The notes under the pieces were generated by a model. That model saw only the letters and a program-made list of their open reading frames with translations, had not been told where the DNA came from and did no database searches. Below, piece after piece: positions 55,354 through 64,000 of a stretch of 64,000 nucleotides of DNA. Source of the DNA: Streptomyces iakyrus (GTDB lineage Bacteria > Actinomycetota > Actinomycetes > Streptomycetales > Streptomycetaceae); NCBI RefSeq assembly GCF_000717055.1, contig NZ_JNXI01000001.1, forward strand, positions 434,001-498,000, given 5' to 3'. The translations under genes were made by a program, and so were the position numbers. The stretch's first letter is position 1. Every line of letters starts with the position of its first letter.

Positions 55354-55578
55354 CGAAGGCGCCTGCGAGCGGCGGCGGAAGCCCGCTCGACGCCTGGCGA
55401 AAGGCGCTCGTTTACCCGGGCTTCACCACCCCAAACACAACGTGCCCCAGATCACACCCCCCGGGCTCCCGTGGGCGACTACGTGCTTGATACAAATTGC
55501 TCGCGCGTTCCTGTCCGTCGACGGTCGTCGCCCAACCCCCCTTTCTCCCCGCTCCTTTCGCATGCCCTGGGAACGCCC

Positions 55579-56892
55579 GTGTTCGCCCCCCGCACCACCC
55601 CCTGGCCCCTCGTCGCCCTTTTCACGGCCGGGTACCTCGCTCCGTATCTGCTGCCCACCACCGTGGGCAGGCTCGACTCGGACCTTCCCCTCTCCGCCAC
55701 CCAGGCCGGCGCCGTCGGCAGTGCCCTGCTGCTGAGTTCGGCCGCCGCCGGATTCGTCCTCGCCTCCCGGGTCGAACGGATCGGAGCCCGCACTCTCGCC
55801 CGGCTCGGTCTCGCCCTGGCCCTGCTCGGCTACGGCGGCGCGGCCCTGAGCACCGCCGTCCCCGCGGTCATTGCCGGCGCGATCGTCGGCGGGTTCGGCT
55901 CGGGCACGGCCACCACCGTCGCCGCCACGCTCATCGCCGCCCAGCGGGATCCGCACCGGGCCTCCACGGCCGGGCTGCTCAGCGTCTCCGCCCTCGCGGG
56001 CGCCGTGTACCTGACCGTGCCGCACCTCGGCCCGGGCCACGGTCTGCCCCTGGCCGCGATCGCCCTCACGGCCCTGGCCGTCTGGCCGCTGACGGGTCGC
56101 CTCCCCGCAGGTGCGCCCGCCGCCCCCGCCCGGCAGGACAAGGCCCGGCTGCCGCACGCCCGTTCCGGGCTGGTGCTCGCCGCCGCCATGGTGTGCTGGT
56201 CGCTCGCCCAGAACTCCCTGTGGGGCGTGAGCGGCCGGATCGGCCTGGAGCAGGTGCACCTGGGTGAGGCCACCGTCGGTGTGGTCTTCGCCCTCGGCCT
56301 CGGCGCCGGGCTGGCCGGGGTCCTCGCGGCGGGCGCCCTCGGGGCCCGTCTCGGCCGCGCGCTGCCCATCGGCGGCGGCACGGTCCTCATCGCCGCCTGC
56401 ATCGTGCTCAGCGCCTCCGCGACCGACCTGGGGAGCTTCGCGGCCGGCGAGATCGCCTGGAACACGCTGTACCCGGTGGTGCTGTCGTACCTCATCGGGC
56501 TCGCGGCCTCGCTCGACCCGCGCGGCCGCTGGGCGGTGCTGGTCGGCTCGGCGTCCTCGCTTGGCACCGCCGCCGGGCCGCTGACCGGCAGCGTGCTGTC
56601 GGCGCAGGCCGGGTTCCCGGTCATGGGCGCGGTCCTCGGCGCGGGACTGCTGGTGATCGCCCTGCCGATGACCGCCGTCGCCCTGCACACCGGCGGCCGG
56701 CCGCTGCTGCCCGGCGCGATCCGCCGCCGCGGCGGCCACCCGGCCGCGCTGGTCGCCGCCGCCACGGGCACCCCCACCGGCGCGATTCCCGAGATCGGAG
56801 CCCCGGAGCAGCCGGTGGTGGAGATCCCGGTGGAGACCCCGGCCGTCCCCGCCCAGCGTGCCTACGACAAGGCGGGGTCGGAGGTCTTCTGA
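55579..56892 (+). CDS. MFS transporter
   Basis: The 437-residue protein has about 12 helices: PLVALFTAGYLAPYLLPTTVGRL opens helix 1, AVGSALLLSSAAAGFVLASRVERIGARTLA holds motif A in modified form, and AGAIVGGFGSGTATTVAATLIAA helix 4. The second half has NSLWGVSGRIGLEQVHLGEATVG. The motif A loop is V-E-R-I-G-A-R rather than the G-x-L-a-D-r-x-G-R-r of drug pumps, so the substrate class is open. The cytoplasmic tail (about 60 residues) is rich in Pro, Glu and Val. The start is GTG 55579; longer in-frame starts add Arg/Pro-rich sequence. A TTG-ATA-CAA inverted repeat lies at about 55488-55496. Confidence 0.82.
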   Translation: MFAPRTTPWPLVALFTAGYLAPYLLPTTVGRLDSDLPLSATQAGAVGSALLLSSAAAGFVLASRVERIGARTLARLGLALALLGYGGAALSTAVPAVIAGAIVGGFGSGTATTVAATLIAAQRDPHRASTAGLLSVSALAGAVYLTVPHLGPGHGLPLAAIALTALAVWPLTGRLPAGAPAAPARQDKARLPHARSGLVLAAAMVCWSLAQNSLWGVSGRIGLEQVHLGEATVGVVFALGLGAGLAGVLAAGALGARLGRALPIGGGTVLIAACIVLSASATDLGSFAAGEIAWNTLYPVVLSYLIGLAASLDPRGRWAVLVGSASSLGTAAGPLTGSVLSAQAGFPVMGAVLGAGLLVIALPMTAVALHTGGRPLLPGAIRRRGGHPAALVAAATGTPTGAIPEIGAPEQPVVEIPVETPAVPAQRAYDKAGSEVF

Positions 56893-56897
56893 GGCCC

Positions 56898-57914
56898 CTA
56901 CCGGAAGGTGTACGCCTCCACCTCGGCGAGATACCGCGCCCGCAGCTCCTCGTCGTCCTCCAGGAACGAGGCGAGGAAGGAGTTGCGGGCGAGCTCGCGC
57001 AGCCGCTCGTCGGTGAGGCCGAGGGTGGTGCGCACGGCGTCGAAGTTGTCGCCGGCGTAGCCGCCGAAGTAGGCCGGGTCGTCGGAGTTGACCGTGCACA
57101 TCAGGCCGGCGTCCAGCATGGCGGGCAGGGGGTGGTCGGCGAGGGTGTCGACCGTGCGCAGCCGGACGTTGGACAGCGGGCACAGCGTCAGCGGCACCCG
57201 GTCGCGCACCAGCCGCTCCACCAGCGCCGGGTCCTCCACGCAGCGCAGCCCGTGGTCGACGCGTTCGACGCCGAGGACGTCCAGCGCCTCGGTGATGTAC
57301 TCCGGCGGACCCTCCTCACCGGCGTGGGCGACCCGCCGCAGCCCGAGGGCGGCGGCGGCCTCGTAGACCTCGCGGAACTTCACCGGCGGGTGCCCGACCT
57401 CGGCGGAGTCGAGGCCGACGCCGGTGATCCGGTCCAGGTAGGGCTTGGCCGCGTCCAGCGTGGCCAGGGCCGACTCGGCGGACTCGTCGCGCAGGAAGCA
57501 CAGGATCAGGCGGGTCGAGACACCGTGGTTCGCCTCGCTGTTCCCCAGCGCCCGCCACAGCCCCTCGACGACCGTGCCGATGTCCAGGCCGCGGCCGGTG
57601 TGGGCCTGCGGGTCGAAGAAGATCTCCGCGTGCCGCACGCCCTGCCCGGCGGCCCGGGCGAGGTAGGCGTTCGCGAGGTCCTCGAAGTCCCGCTCGGTGC
57701 GCAGGACGGCCATGAGCTCGTAGTACAGGTTCAGGAAGGACCGCAGGTCCTCGAACCGGTAGGCCTCGCGCAGCTCGTCCGTGTCGGCGTACGGCAGCGT
57801 GACACCGTTGCGCGCGGCAAGCTCAAAGGCGAGTTCCGGTTCCAGGGTGCCTTCGATGTGAAGGTGCAGTTCGGCTTTGGGGAGGAACATCAATTCATCG
57901 TACGGCCGTTTCAC
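56898..57914 (-). CDS. Adenosine deaminase family, adenine-deaminase subtype
   Basis: The 338-residue amidohydrolase TIM barrel binds one zinc. It has [18 protein letters not shown] (HxH), [29 protein letters not shown] (His and catalytic Glu), [15 protein letters not shown] and [13 protein letters not shown] (catalytic Asp pair). The EEGPPEYI and [10 protein letters not shown] motifs are those of the adenine deaminase branch (Pseudomonas Ade, yeast Aah1) rather than true adenosine deaminases, so adenine to hypoxanthine is the likely reaction (inference). GTG 57914 overlaps the rnz stop (GTGA); ATG 57890 is the alternative. It is convergent with the MFS gene. Confidence 0.88.
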   Translation of the reverse strand: MKRPYDELMFLPKAELHLHIEGTLEPELAFELAARNGVTLPYADTDELREAYRFEDLRSFLNLYYELMAVLRTERDFEDLANAYLARAAGQGVRHAEIFFDPQAHTGRGLDIGTVVEGLWRALGNSEANHGVSTRLILCFLRDESAESALATLDAAKPYLDRITGVGLDSAEVGHPPVKFREVYEAAAALGLRRVAHAGEEGPPEYITEALDVLGVERVDHGLRCVEDPALVERLVRDRVPLTLCPLSNVRLRTVDTLADHPLPAMLDAGLMCTVNSDDPAYFGGYAGDNFDAVRTTLGLTDERLRELARNSFLASFLEDDEELRARYLAEVEAYTFR

Positions 57915-58816
57915 CGACGCTTCGGAACCGGCACCCTCAGGAGATCGTGGGCCACGGTCAGCTCGCCGTCGAACCCCGCGGCCCGGGCCTGGCGCTCGAA
58001 CTCCTCCGGATCGGAGTAGCGCTGGCTGAAGTGGGTCAGCACGAGGTGCCGCACACCGGCGTCCCGGGCCACCCGGGCAGCCTGGCCTGCCGTCAGGTGA
58101 CCGTGCTCGACGGCGAGTTCCTCGTCCTCGTCGAGGAACGTCGACTCGATGACGAGCAGGTCGCAGCCCTCGGCCAGGGCGTGGACGCCGTCGCACAGCC
58201 GGGTGTCCATGACGAACGCGAACCGCTGCCCGCGCCGCGTCTCGCTGACGTCCGCCAGGCTGACTCCGCCCAGTTCTCCCTCGCGCTGGATGCGGCCGAC
58301 GTCCGGGCCCTTGATGCCGTGCGCGGCGAGCCGCTCGGGCAGCATGCGGCGGCCGTCGGGCTCGACGATCCGGTAGCCGTACGACTCCACCGGGTGCGAC
58401 AGCTTCCGGGCCTCCAGCGTGTAGCCGCCGGTGCGGGCCAGCGGCCCGTCGGCGGCGACCGGGGCCTCGGTGATGCCGACCGTCTCTCGGTAGGCGGTGG
58501 CGTACCGGAGCCGGTCGAAGAAGCGCTGCCCGGAGCGGGGGTAGTGGGCGGTGATCTCGTGCGGGACCTTGTCGAGGTTGATGCGCTGGATCACCCCGGC
58601 GAGGCCGAGGGAGTGGTCGCCGTGGAAGTGCGTGACGCAGATCCGGTTCAGGTCGTGCGCGGCGACCCCGGCGCGCAGCATCTGGCGCTGCGTGCCCTCG
58701 CCGGGGTCGAAGAGGATGCCCTCGCCGTCCCAGCGCAGCAGGTAGCCGTTGTGGTTGCGGTGCCGGGTCGGGACCTGGCTGGCGGTGCCGAGGACCACGA
58801 GTTCACGTACGGACAA
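57911..58816 (-). CDS. rnz: Ribonuclease Z
   Basis: The 301-residue metallo-beta-lactamase-fold endonuclease trims tRNA 3' trailers. It has [32 protein letters not shown], the zinc motif HFHGDH (about residues 63-68), [17 protein letters not shown] and [11 protein letters not shown], and the final [10 protein letters not shown] lysine-poor exosite-like segment (about 140-185) is present. The start is TTG 58816, a rare start codon; no better one is seen. It lies 6 bp after the HIT gene and overlaps the deaminase gene. Confidence 0.93.
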   Translation of the reverse strand: MSVRELVVLGTASQVPTRHRNHNGYLLRWDGEGILFDPGEGTQRQMLRAGVAAHDLNRICVTHFHGDHSLGLAGVIQRINLDKVPHEITAHYPRSGQRFFDRLRYATAYRETVGITEAPVAADGPLARTGGYTLEARKLSHPVESYGYRIVEPDGRRMLPERLAAHGIKGPDVGRIQREGELGGVSLADVSETRRGQRFAFVMDTRLCDGVHALAEGCDLLVIESTFLDEDEELAVEHGHLTAGQAARVARDAGVRHLVLTHFSQRYSDPEEFERQARAAGFDGELTVAHDLLRVPVPKRR

Positions 58817-58822
58817 GGCGGA

Positions 58823-59176
58823 CTACCCCGGGGGCCATTCGAGGCCGCGGCCGCCGAGCACGTGCCCGTGCACGTGCCAGACCGTCTGGCCGGCGCCGCT
58901 GCCGGTGTTGAAGACGAGGCGGTAGCTGTCGAGCTTCTCCTCGTCCGCCACGGCCTGGGCCTCGCGGACCACGTCGGCGGTGAGGGCCGGGTCGGCGACG
59001 GCGAGGGCGGCGGCGTTCTCGTAGTGCGCCTTGGGGATGATCAGGACGTGGGTGGGGGCCTGGGGATTGATGTCGCGGAAGGCGATGGTGGTGTCCGTCT
59101 GGCGGACGATCGTCGCCGGGATGGTGCCTGCGACGATCTTGCAGAACAGGCAGTCTTCCTGGGGCTCCCCTGCCAT
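58823..59176 (-). CDS. HIT-family nucleotide hydrolase
   Basis: The 117-residue protein has the HIT motif HVHGHVLGG (residues about 100-108) with catalytic middle His, and the N-terminal zinc-related CLFCKIVAGTIPATIV. It belongs to the HinT branch that hydrolyses adenosine phosphoramidates and aminoacyl-adenylates. GGAGGAG precedes ATG 59176. It is co-directional with rnz (6 bp). Confidence 0.93.
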   Translation of the reverse strand: MAGEPQEDCLFCKIVAGTIPATIVRQTDTTIAFRDINPQAPTHVLIIPKAHYENAAALAVADPALTADVVREAQAVADEEKLDSYRLVFNTGSGAGQTVWHVHGHVLGGRGLEWPPG

Positions 59177-59233
59177 GTCTCCTCCGAGGGTTGGGCCGGT
59201 GCGGTCCGACTTGGGCATCGTATCGTCGTCGGG

Positions 59234-59277
59234 TGCGGGTGCGTTGTGGCTGGTCGCGCCGTTCCCCGCGCCCCTTA
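59234..59277 (-). repeat. Dispersed intergenic repeat, copy C
   Basis: On the complement it starts TAAGGGGCGCGGGGAAC, where TAA is the tricorn stop codon, continues GGCGCGACCAGCCACAACG and ends CACCCGCA. It overlaps the 3' end of the tricorn gene and lies before the HIT gene on the same strand. Confidence 0.75.
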
Positions 59278-62200
59278 GGTGGGCAGGCCCGGAGGCGTTT
59301 TGGCGGGTGCGGTCTCCAGGCTCTCCAGTGCCAGCCGGATTGCTTCGTCCAGTTGGGTGTCTCTGTCCGCCGCGTAGTCCTGAGGGCGCTGGACCACCTC
59401 CACGTCCGGGTCGACCCCGTGGTTCTCGACGCCCCACTCGTAGCCCTCCAGCCAGAAGGCGTACTTGGGCTGGGTGACCAGGGTGCCGTCGACGAGGCGG
59501 TAGCGGCTGTCGATGCCGATGACGCCGCCCCAGGTGCGGGTGCCGACGACCGGGCCGAGGCCGAGGGCCTTGATCGCCGCGTTGACGATGTCGCCGTCGG
59601 AGCCGGAGAACTCGTTGGCGACGGCCACGACGGGGCCGCGGGGGGCGTCCTCCGGGTAGCTGTAGGGGCGCATGCCGCGCGGGACGGCCCAGCCGACGAT
59701 GCGGCGGGCCAGCTTCTCGACGACCAGCTGCGAGGTGTGGCCGCCCCGGTTCTCGCGGACGTCGACGACCAGGCCCTCGCGGGCGACCTCGACGCGCAGG
59801 TCGCGGTGGATCTGGGCCCAGCCGGGGGCCTGCATGTCGGGGACGTGGAGGTAGCCGAGGCGGCCGCCGGACTTCTCGTGGACGTAGGCCCGGCGGTCGG
59901 CGACCCAGGCGTGGTAGCGCAGCGGCTCCTCGTCGGCGACCGGGACGACGACCGCGTGCCGGGGGTCGCCGCCGCCGGACGGGGAGATCGTCAGCTCCAC
60001 CGGCTTGTTGGCCGTGCCGATCAGCAGCGGGCCGGGGCCGAGTACGGGGTCGACCGGCTGTCCCGCGATGGCGACGATGGCGTCGCCGGGGCGTACCGCG
60101 ACGCCGGGGGCGGCCAGCGGGCTGCGGGCGTCCGGGTCGGAGGTCTCGGAGGGCAGGATGCGGTCGACCCGCCAACTGCCGTCCTCGTGGCGGGAGATGT
60201 CGGCGCCGAGCAGGCCCTGGCGGGGGCCGCCGCCGTGGCCGCCGCGCGGGGTGACGTAGGCGTGCGAGGTGCCGAGCTCGCCCTGGACCTCCCACAGCAG
60301 GTCGACCAAATCGTCGTGGGTGGCGAGCCGCTCCACGACCGGGCGGTAGCGGTCGAGGACACCGTCCCAGTCGACGCCGCTCATGTCGGGCCGCCAGAAG
60401 TGGTCCCGCATGATGCGACCGTTCTCATCGAACATCTGGCGCCACTCGGCCGCCGGGTCGACGAACTGGCGTACCCGGCCCAGGTCGACGGTGATGTTGG
60501 AGTCGCTGTCGTCGTCGCCCGAGGCGCGCCGGTCGCTGGGCACGACCTTCAGCCGCCCGTCGGTCCACAGCAGCACCCGCTTGCCGTCACCGCTCACCGC
60601 GAAGTGGTCGGCGTCGACGGCGAGATGCTCGACGCGCTGCTGGGCGAGGTCGTAGCGCTCCAGCTCGGACTTGGGGTCGGGGTCGTCGGGAGTGGCCCGG
60701 GACGCGCCGAGCACACCGGTGACCGGGTGGCGCAGCCACAGGACGCCGTCCTTGGCGGCGCGCAGGTTGGTGTAGCGGGCGGCCTCGACCGGGAAGGGCA
60801 CGATGCGGTCGGCGAGGCCTTCGAGGTCGATGCGGGTGGTGGGGGTGCCCTCGCTGTCGGGGGTCTCCTCCCGGTCGGGCGTCTCGAAGGACCGGCCGTG
60901 CCGCTGCGGCCCGAACGGGGAGGGCGTGGTGGCCGCGAGGGTGATCAGATGCGGCCGGGCGCCGACGACGAAGGCCAGGTCGAAGACGTGCTCGTCGTAG
61001 ACCGGGTCGAAGGAGCGGGTCGACAGGAACGCGAGGTGCTTGCCGTCCATCGTGAACGCGGGCGCGTAGTCCTGGAAGCGCAGCGGGGTGGCCTCGGTGA
61101 CCGACAGGTCGGTGGTGTTGGCGAGCTTCAGCTGGCACAGGGGCCGGGGGCCGGGGTGGGACCAGGCCAGCCAGGACGAGTCGGGTGAGAAGACGGGCCC
61201 GGACACATCGCCGTCCGCGCTGCGGTCCACCTCGCGCACCTCGCCCGTCTCCCGCTCCACGAGCAGCAGGCGGCCGTCGTGGCAGGCGACCGCGGCCCGG
61301 CTGCCGTCGGGCGCCATGGCGAGGTCCAGCACCCGGCCGAGCTGCCCGGCGGCGATCCGGCGGGGAGTCGCCCCGGGGGCGACTCCGGTGGCGGGCGCGA
61401 ACTCCAGGGCGTCGTCGCCCTCGGCGTCCGTCACCCACACCACCCATTCCTCGCCGTCCGCCCGGAACGTCCGCGGCAGCCGGGCCCGCACCCCGGGCGT
61501 GGCGGCCAGGGCGCGGGCCGGTCCTGCACGGTGGGTGACCCAGTGCACGGAGCCGCGCACGGCGACCGCGCTGCCGCGCGCGGTGTGGTCCGGGGACGCC
61601 GAGCCGAACCAGCGGGAGGCGTTCACCGGGAACGGCTGGAGATCGGTGCGCTGTCCACCCAGCCGCACGTCCAGCCGCCGCGGCTCGGCCCCCTCCAGGT
61701 CATCGAGAACCCACAGTTCACCGGCGCTGGAGTAGACGACACGGGTGCCGTCGGTCGCGGCGTGCCGGGCGTAGAAGCCGTCGAGAGGGGTGTGGCGCCG
61801 CAGTTCGGAGCCGTCGGCGAGGGAGGAGTAGAGCGCTCCGGTGCCCTCGTGGTCGGAGAGGAAGGCGATCCTGTCGCCCGCCCACAGCGGGTACTCGATG
61901 TTCCCGTCGACGTCCTCGTGCAGCCGCACGAACTCGCCGTCGCCCTCTCGGTCGATCCACAACTTCCCCGCCGTACCGCCCCGGTACCGCTTCCACCAGG
62001 CCGCCTCCCGGCCCATCGGCGCGGACAGCAGCACCGTGTGCGGGCCGTGGGCGACGTCGCCGACGGGCCCGTACGGCAGGGTGGTGGCCGGGCCGCCGTC
62101 CAGCGGGACGGCACGGGCCCAGGTGCGGCGCAGGCTCGCCTGCCCCACGGTGCTGATCGCCAGGACCTCGCCGTCGGGAGTCCAGCCGCGCACCTGCGTC

Positions 62201-62466
62201 TTGAGACTCCCCCAGTACGTCAGCCGCTTGGCCGGACCGCCGTCGACCGGGGCGACGAGCACCTCAGGGGCGCCGTCTCTGGTGGAGGTCCAGGCGACCG
62301 TGGTGCCGTCGGGCGAGATGCGGGGGTGGGTCACCGGCATGTTGTCGGCGCTGACCCGCCAGGCCCGGCTGCCGTCGAGCGGGGCGAGCCACACGTCGTC
62401 CTCGGCGGTGAAGGCGACCAGGTCGCCGTGCACATGGGGGAACCGGAGGTAAGCAGACGATGTCAC
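59275..62466 (-). CDS. Tricorn protease homologue (S41 family)
   Basis: The 1063-residue peptidase degrades peptides downstream of larger proteases. The N-terminal half (about 1-640) is two beta-propellers (repeats like ISPDGTTVAWTSTRDGAPEVL and FSPDSSWLAWSH). A C1 region (about 660-750) with GTSHAYV holds catalytic H735, a PDZ domain spans about 755-850, and the S41 core holds the nucleophile in NEFSGSDGD (S956, with D957) and ENHGVDPDVEV (Glu relay). Length and order match tricorn of Thermoplasma and Streptomyces. No signal peptide is seen, so it is cytoplasmic. Repeat copy C begins at its stop codon. Confidence 0.94.
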   Translation of the reverse strand: MTSSAYLRFPHVHGDLVAFTAEDDVWLAPLDGSRAWRVSADNMPVTHPRISPDGTTVAWTSTRDGAPEVLVAPVDGGPAKRLTYWGSLKTQVRGWTPDGEVLAISTVGQASLRRTWARAVPLDGGPATTLPYGPVGDVAHGPHTVLLSAPMGREAAWWKRYRGGTAGKLWIDREGDGEFVRLHEDVDGNIEYPLWAGDRIAFLSDHEGTGALYSSLADGSELRRHTPLDGFYARHAATDGTRVVYSSAGELWVLDDLEGAEPRRLDVRLGGQRTDLQPFPVNASRWFGSASPDHTARGSAVAVRGSVHWVTHRAGPARALAATPGVRARLPRTFRADGEEWVVWVTDAEGDDALEFAPATGVAPGATPRRIAAGQLGRVLDLAMAPDGSRAAVACHDGRLLLVERETGEVREVDRSADGDVSGPVFSPDSSWLAWSHPGPRPLCQLKLANTTDLSVTEATPLRFQDYAPAFTMDGKHLAFLSTRSFDPVYDEHVFDLAFVVGARPHLITLAATTPSPFGPQRHGRSFETPDREETPDSEGTPTTRIDLEGLADRIVPFPVEAARYTNLRAAKDGVLWLRHPVTGVLGASRATPDDPDPKSELERYDLAQQRVEHLAVDADHFAVSGDGKRVLLWTDGRLKVVPSDRRASGDDDSDSNITVDLGRVRQFVDPAAEWRQMFDENGRIMRDHFWRPDMSGVDWDGVLDRYRPVVERLATHDDLVDLLWEVQGELGTSHAYVTPRGGHGGGPRQGLLGADISRHEDGSWRVDRILPSETSDPDARSPLAAPGVAVRPGDAIVAIAGQPVDPVLGPGPLLIGTANKPVELTISPSGGGDPRHAVVVPVADEEPLRYHAWVADRRAYVHEKSGGRLGYLHVPDMQAPGWAQIHRDLRVEVAREGLVVDVRENRGGHTSQLVVEKLARRIVGWAVPRGMRPYSYPEDAPRGPVVAVANEFSGSDGDIVNAAIKALGLGPVVGTRTWGGVIGIDSRYRLVDGTLVTQPKYAFWLEGYEWGVENHGVDPDVEVVQRPQDYAADRDTQLDEAIRLALESLETAPAKTPPGLPT

Positions 62467-62511
62467 CTGATCACCCTATGCAGGGACGACGCCGCGCGGA
62501 CAGGGTTCGGA

Positions 62512-63057
62512 TCACTTGCCCTCGACGGGGCGGCAGTCCGGATACTGCTCGCACCAGATGGTCTGGGTGACGGTCACCGTGACGGTCGGACCGGGCTGCC
62601 CGGCCGGCGGCCCGCCGACGGGGGGCGGGCTGGTGGAGTTGCAGTCGCCGAGCCCGTCGACCTCGAACCACACCTTGCCGTCCACCTTGGCGGTGATCTT
62701 CCCGCGCACACAGGCCCCGTCCACCGCGTGGGTGACCTTGCCGTCGACGGTGATCTCCTTGCCGTCGTCGGTCTCGCCCTCGCAGTCGACGGTCGCGACG
62801 GTCCGCTCACGCGCCGAGGGTGACGACTTCCCGCCGCTCTCCCCGTAGGAGGCGGTGCAGGTGAGCCAACGCACGCCCGCCTTCTGCCGGTTGAGCTCTT
62901 TGGTCACGGTCTCGTCGGTGGTGTACGCGACGGACGCCGAGCTGATGCTGCCCGGCTCGCAGGCGACGGCGCCGCCCACCGCCACCGCGGCGAACGCCGC
63001 CGCGACCGCCACGCGCCGCCCGCGCGGCCCCAGTCGATTCCTCGTCGAAGCCCCCAT
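62512..63057 (-). CDS. Secreted or lipid-anchored protein of unknown function
   Basis: The 181-residue protein has a basic start and hydrophobic segment (RRVAVAAAFAAVAVGGAVAC). The AVAC sequence at about residues 30-33 is a near-lipobox, so it may be a lipoprotein or cleaved nearby. The mature part has two DUF4333-like beta stretches (ELNRQKAGVRWLTCTAS; ITVDGKVTHAVDGACVRGKITAKVDGK) and a Pro/Thr-rich tail ending CEQYPDCRPVEGK with paired Cys. It could be a cell-envelope or stress protein; no enzyme motif is seen. Confidence 0.75.
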   Translation of the reverse strand: MGASTRNRLGPRGRRVAVAAAFAAVAVGGAVACEPGSISSASVAYTTDETVTKELNRQKAGVRWLTCTASYGESGGKSSPSARERTVATVDCEGETDDGKEITVDGKVTHAVDGACVRGKITAKVDGKVWFEVDGLGDCNSTSPPPVGGPPAGQPGPTVTVTVTQTIWCEQYPDCRPVEGK

Positions 63058-63106
63058 GGAGGGGAGCCTGCCACTGACGGAGGCCGCGCGGTAGGGCGCA
63101 AAGGCG

Positions 63107-63499
63107 TCAGCCGCGCAGCAGCAGCCACTCCTGGAGCTCCACCAAGTTGCCCTCGGGGTCCTTGAGATGCGCCACCCGCATCCGGTCCGTCATGGGCACC
63201 GGCCCGTGCAGCACCGTGGCCCCGCGCATCGTGATCTCCTCGCAGTACGCGTCCAGCCCGTCCACCCGCAGCACCACGAGGGAGCGGTGGCCCTCGGCCG
63301 TATCGCCCAGTTCGTCGAGCACCTCGGCCATCATCGACCGGTGCTGCAACGCGATCCCCGCGGAACCGACAGCGGGGCTGAACTTCTCGTACGGACCGTC
63401 CGCCGCCCCCGACTGCGGTTTGAGGCCGAGGACCTCGCCGTAGAAGCGGTAACAAGCGGCGAAGTCGGTCACCAGCAGACGAACCTGTGCGAGCTCCAT
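63107..63499 (-). CDS. VOC-superfamily (glyoxalase-like) protein
   Basis: The 130-residue protein starts MELAQVRLLVTDFAACYRFYGEVLGL, the standard first VOC strand-helix, and its second half holds LVVLRVDGLDAYCEEI and VAHLKDPEGNLVELQEW with the C-terminal metal-ligand Glu in D-P-E-G-N-L-V-E-L. GGAGG precedes ATG 63499. It lies 16 bp after rsmE and may be co-transcribed with it. Substrate unknown. Confidence 0.88.
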   Translation of the reverse strand: MELAQVRLLVTDFAACYRFYGEVLGLKPQSGAADGPYEKFSPAVGSAGIALQHRSMMAEVLDELGDTAEGHRSLVVLRVDGLDAYCEEITMRGATVLHGPVPMTDRMRVAHLKDPEGNLVELQEWLLLRG

Positions 63500-63515
63500 G
63501 GTGCCTCCAGGGGAA

Positions 63516-64000
63516 TCAGGACCAGCGTCCGGTGCGTGCCAGGAGCACGGCCGCTGCGGCCGTCCCGGCAGTCGATGTGCGCAGCACACTGCGCCCCAGG
63601 CGGTACGCCTGCGCCCCCGCCTCCTCGAACAGCGCCAGCTCCTCCGGCGCCACGCCCCCCTCGGGCCCCACGACCAGCACGATCTCGCCGGTGGCCGGCA
63701 GTTCGGCCGTGGCCAGCGGCGCGTCCCCGCTCTCGTGCAGCACGGCGGCGAAGTCCGCCCCGGCCAGCAGGGCGGCGACCTGTCTGGTCGTCGCCGCCTC
63801 CGCGACCTCCGGGAAGCGCACCCGGCGGGACTGCTTGCCGGCCTCCCGAGCCGTCGCCCGCCACTTGCCCAGCGCCTTGACCCCGCGGTCACCCTTCCAC
63901 TGCGTGATGCAGCGCGCCGCCGCCCACGGCACGATCGCGTCGACGCCGGTCTCGGTCATCGTCTCGACAGCGAGCTCTCCCCGGTCGCCCTTGGGCAGTG
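63516..64000 (-). CDS. rsmE: 16S rRNA (uracil1498-N3)-methyltransferase, N-terminal part beyond window
   Basis: The C-terminal 161 or so residues are present and run off the right edge. This SPOUT (alpha/beta knot) methyltransferase uses SAM to methylate U1498 of 16S rRNA. Visible are the LPKGDRGELAVETMTETGVDAIVPW start of the SPOUT domain, the SAM-binding LVVGPEGGVAPEELALFEEAG, and RLGRSVLRTSTAGTAAAAVLL that forms the knot. The PUA-like N-terminal domain is missing because of the window edge, not a truncation in the gene. Confidence 0.93.
   Translation of the reverse strand, partial: LPKGDRGELAVETMTETGVDAIVPWAAARCITQWKGDRGVKALGKWRATAREAGKQSRRVRFPEVAEAATTRQVAALLAGADFAAVLHESGDAPLATAELPATGEIVLVVGPEGGVAPEELALFEEAGAQAYRLGRSVLRTSTAGTAAAAVLLARTGRWS

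Overview
The window is high-GC actinobacterial DNA and reads as a chromosomal core segment of a Streptomyces species. The signs are strong GC bias at third codon positions, many GTG starts, 4-bp ATGA/GTGA gene overlaps, leaderless-looking promoters, rare TTA (bldA-type) codons, and a gene order (glyQS-znuACB-zur-uppS-recO, leuA, era, the CNNM/ybeY/phoH cluster, rnz, rsmE) that I recall from streptomycete chromosomes. It is densely packed. I see no rRNA, tRNA, CRISPR array, insertion sequence, prophage or biosynthetic gene cluster. Only the leuA leader region (40080-40413) exceeds 300 bases without a conventional gene.

1-16.3 kb: a ROK regulator (cut by the left edge) diverges from two overlapping glycoside hydrolase genes. 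A strong terminator and an LtaS-like membrane sulfatase follow, then dusB, a DHA2 efflux pump, small enzymes, a 69-residue zinc-finger-like protein, an aldo/keto reductase-TetR pair with a nested palindromic operator, a LysE exporter, an EEP-fold phosphoesterase and glycyl-tRNA synthetase. 16.4-19.6 kb: the zinc-uptake operon znuA-znuC-znuB followed by zur, with two Zur-box-like palindromes over the znuA promoter. 19.7-25.9 kb: a second DHA2 pump, uppS, recO, two tiny coupled genes, an acetyltransferase, and a secreted TAP-type peptidase homologue with a TTA codon.

26-38 kb: a small phosphatase, then a five-gene operon for a family-5 (peptide/opine/nickel-type) ABC importer in which the DppC-like permease and DppD-like ATPase are one polypeptide and the last gene is a dihydrodipicolinate-synthase-family lyase. 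Next come a LuxR-type two-component system, an MMPL/RND exporter and a zinc-ribbon TerB-like protein. 38-46.6 kb: leuA with a leucine-run attenuation leader, a protealysin-like M4 peptidase directly followed by an emfourin-type inhibitor, a GH1 beta-glucosidase, a SpoIIAB-like kinase, era, and an ammonium transporter-PII pair under a phased GlnR-box-like element.

46.6-64 kb: a secreted protein, a cytidine-deaminase-like protein without any Cys or His, MmcQ/YjbR, CNNM/CBS, ybeY and phoH. Then come a PfkB kinase, the glucarate catabolic pair gudD-kdgD divergent from an IclR regulator, an MFS transporter, an adenine-deaminase-type enzyme, rnz, a HIT protein, a tricorn protease, and rsmE cut by the right edge. 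Three copies of a dispersed intergenic repeat lie at 14.8, 19.6 and 59.2 kb, each next to a gene 3' end. Functions are assigned by recognising families and motifs; no database search was run.
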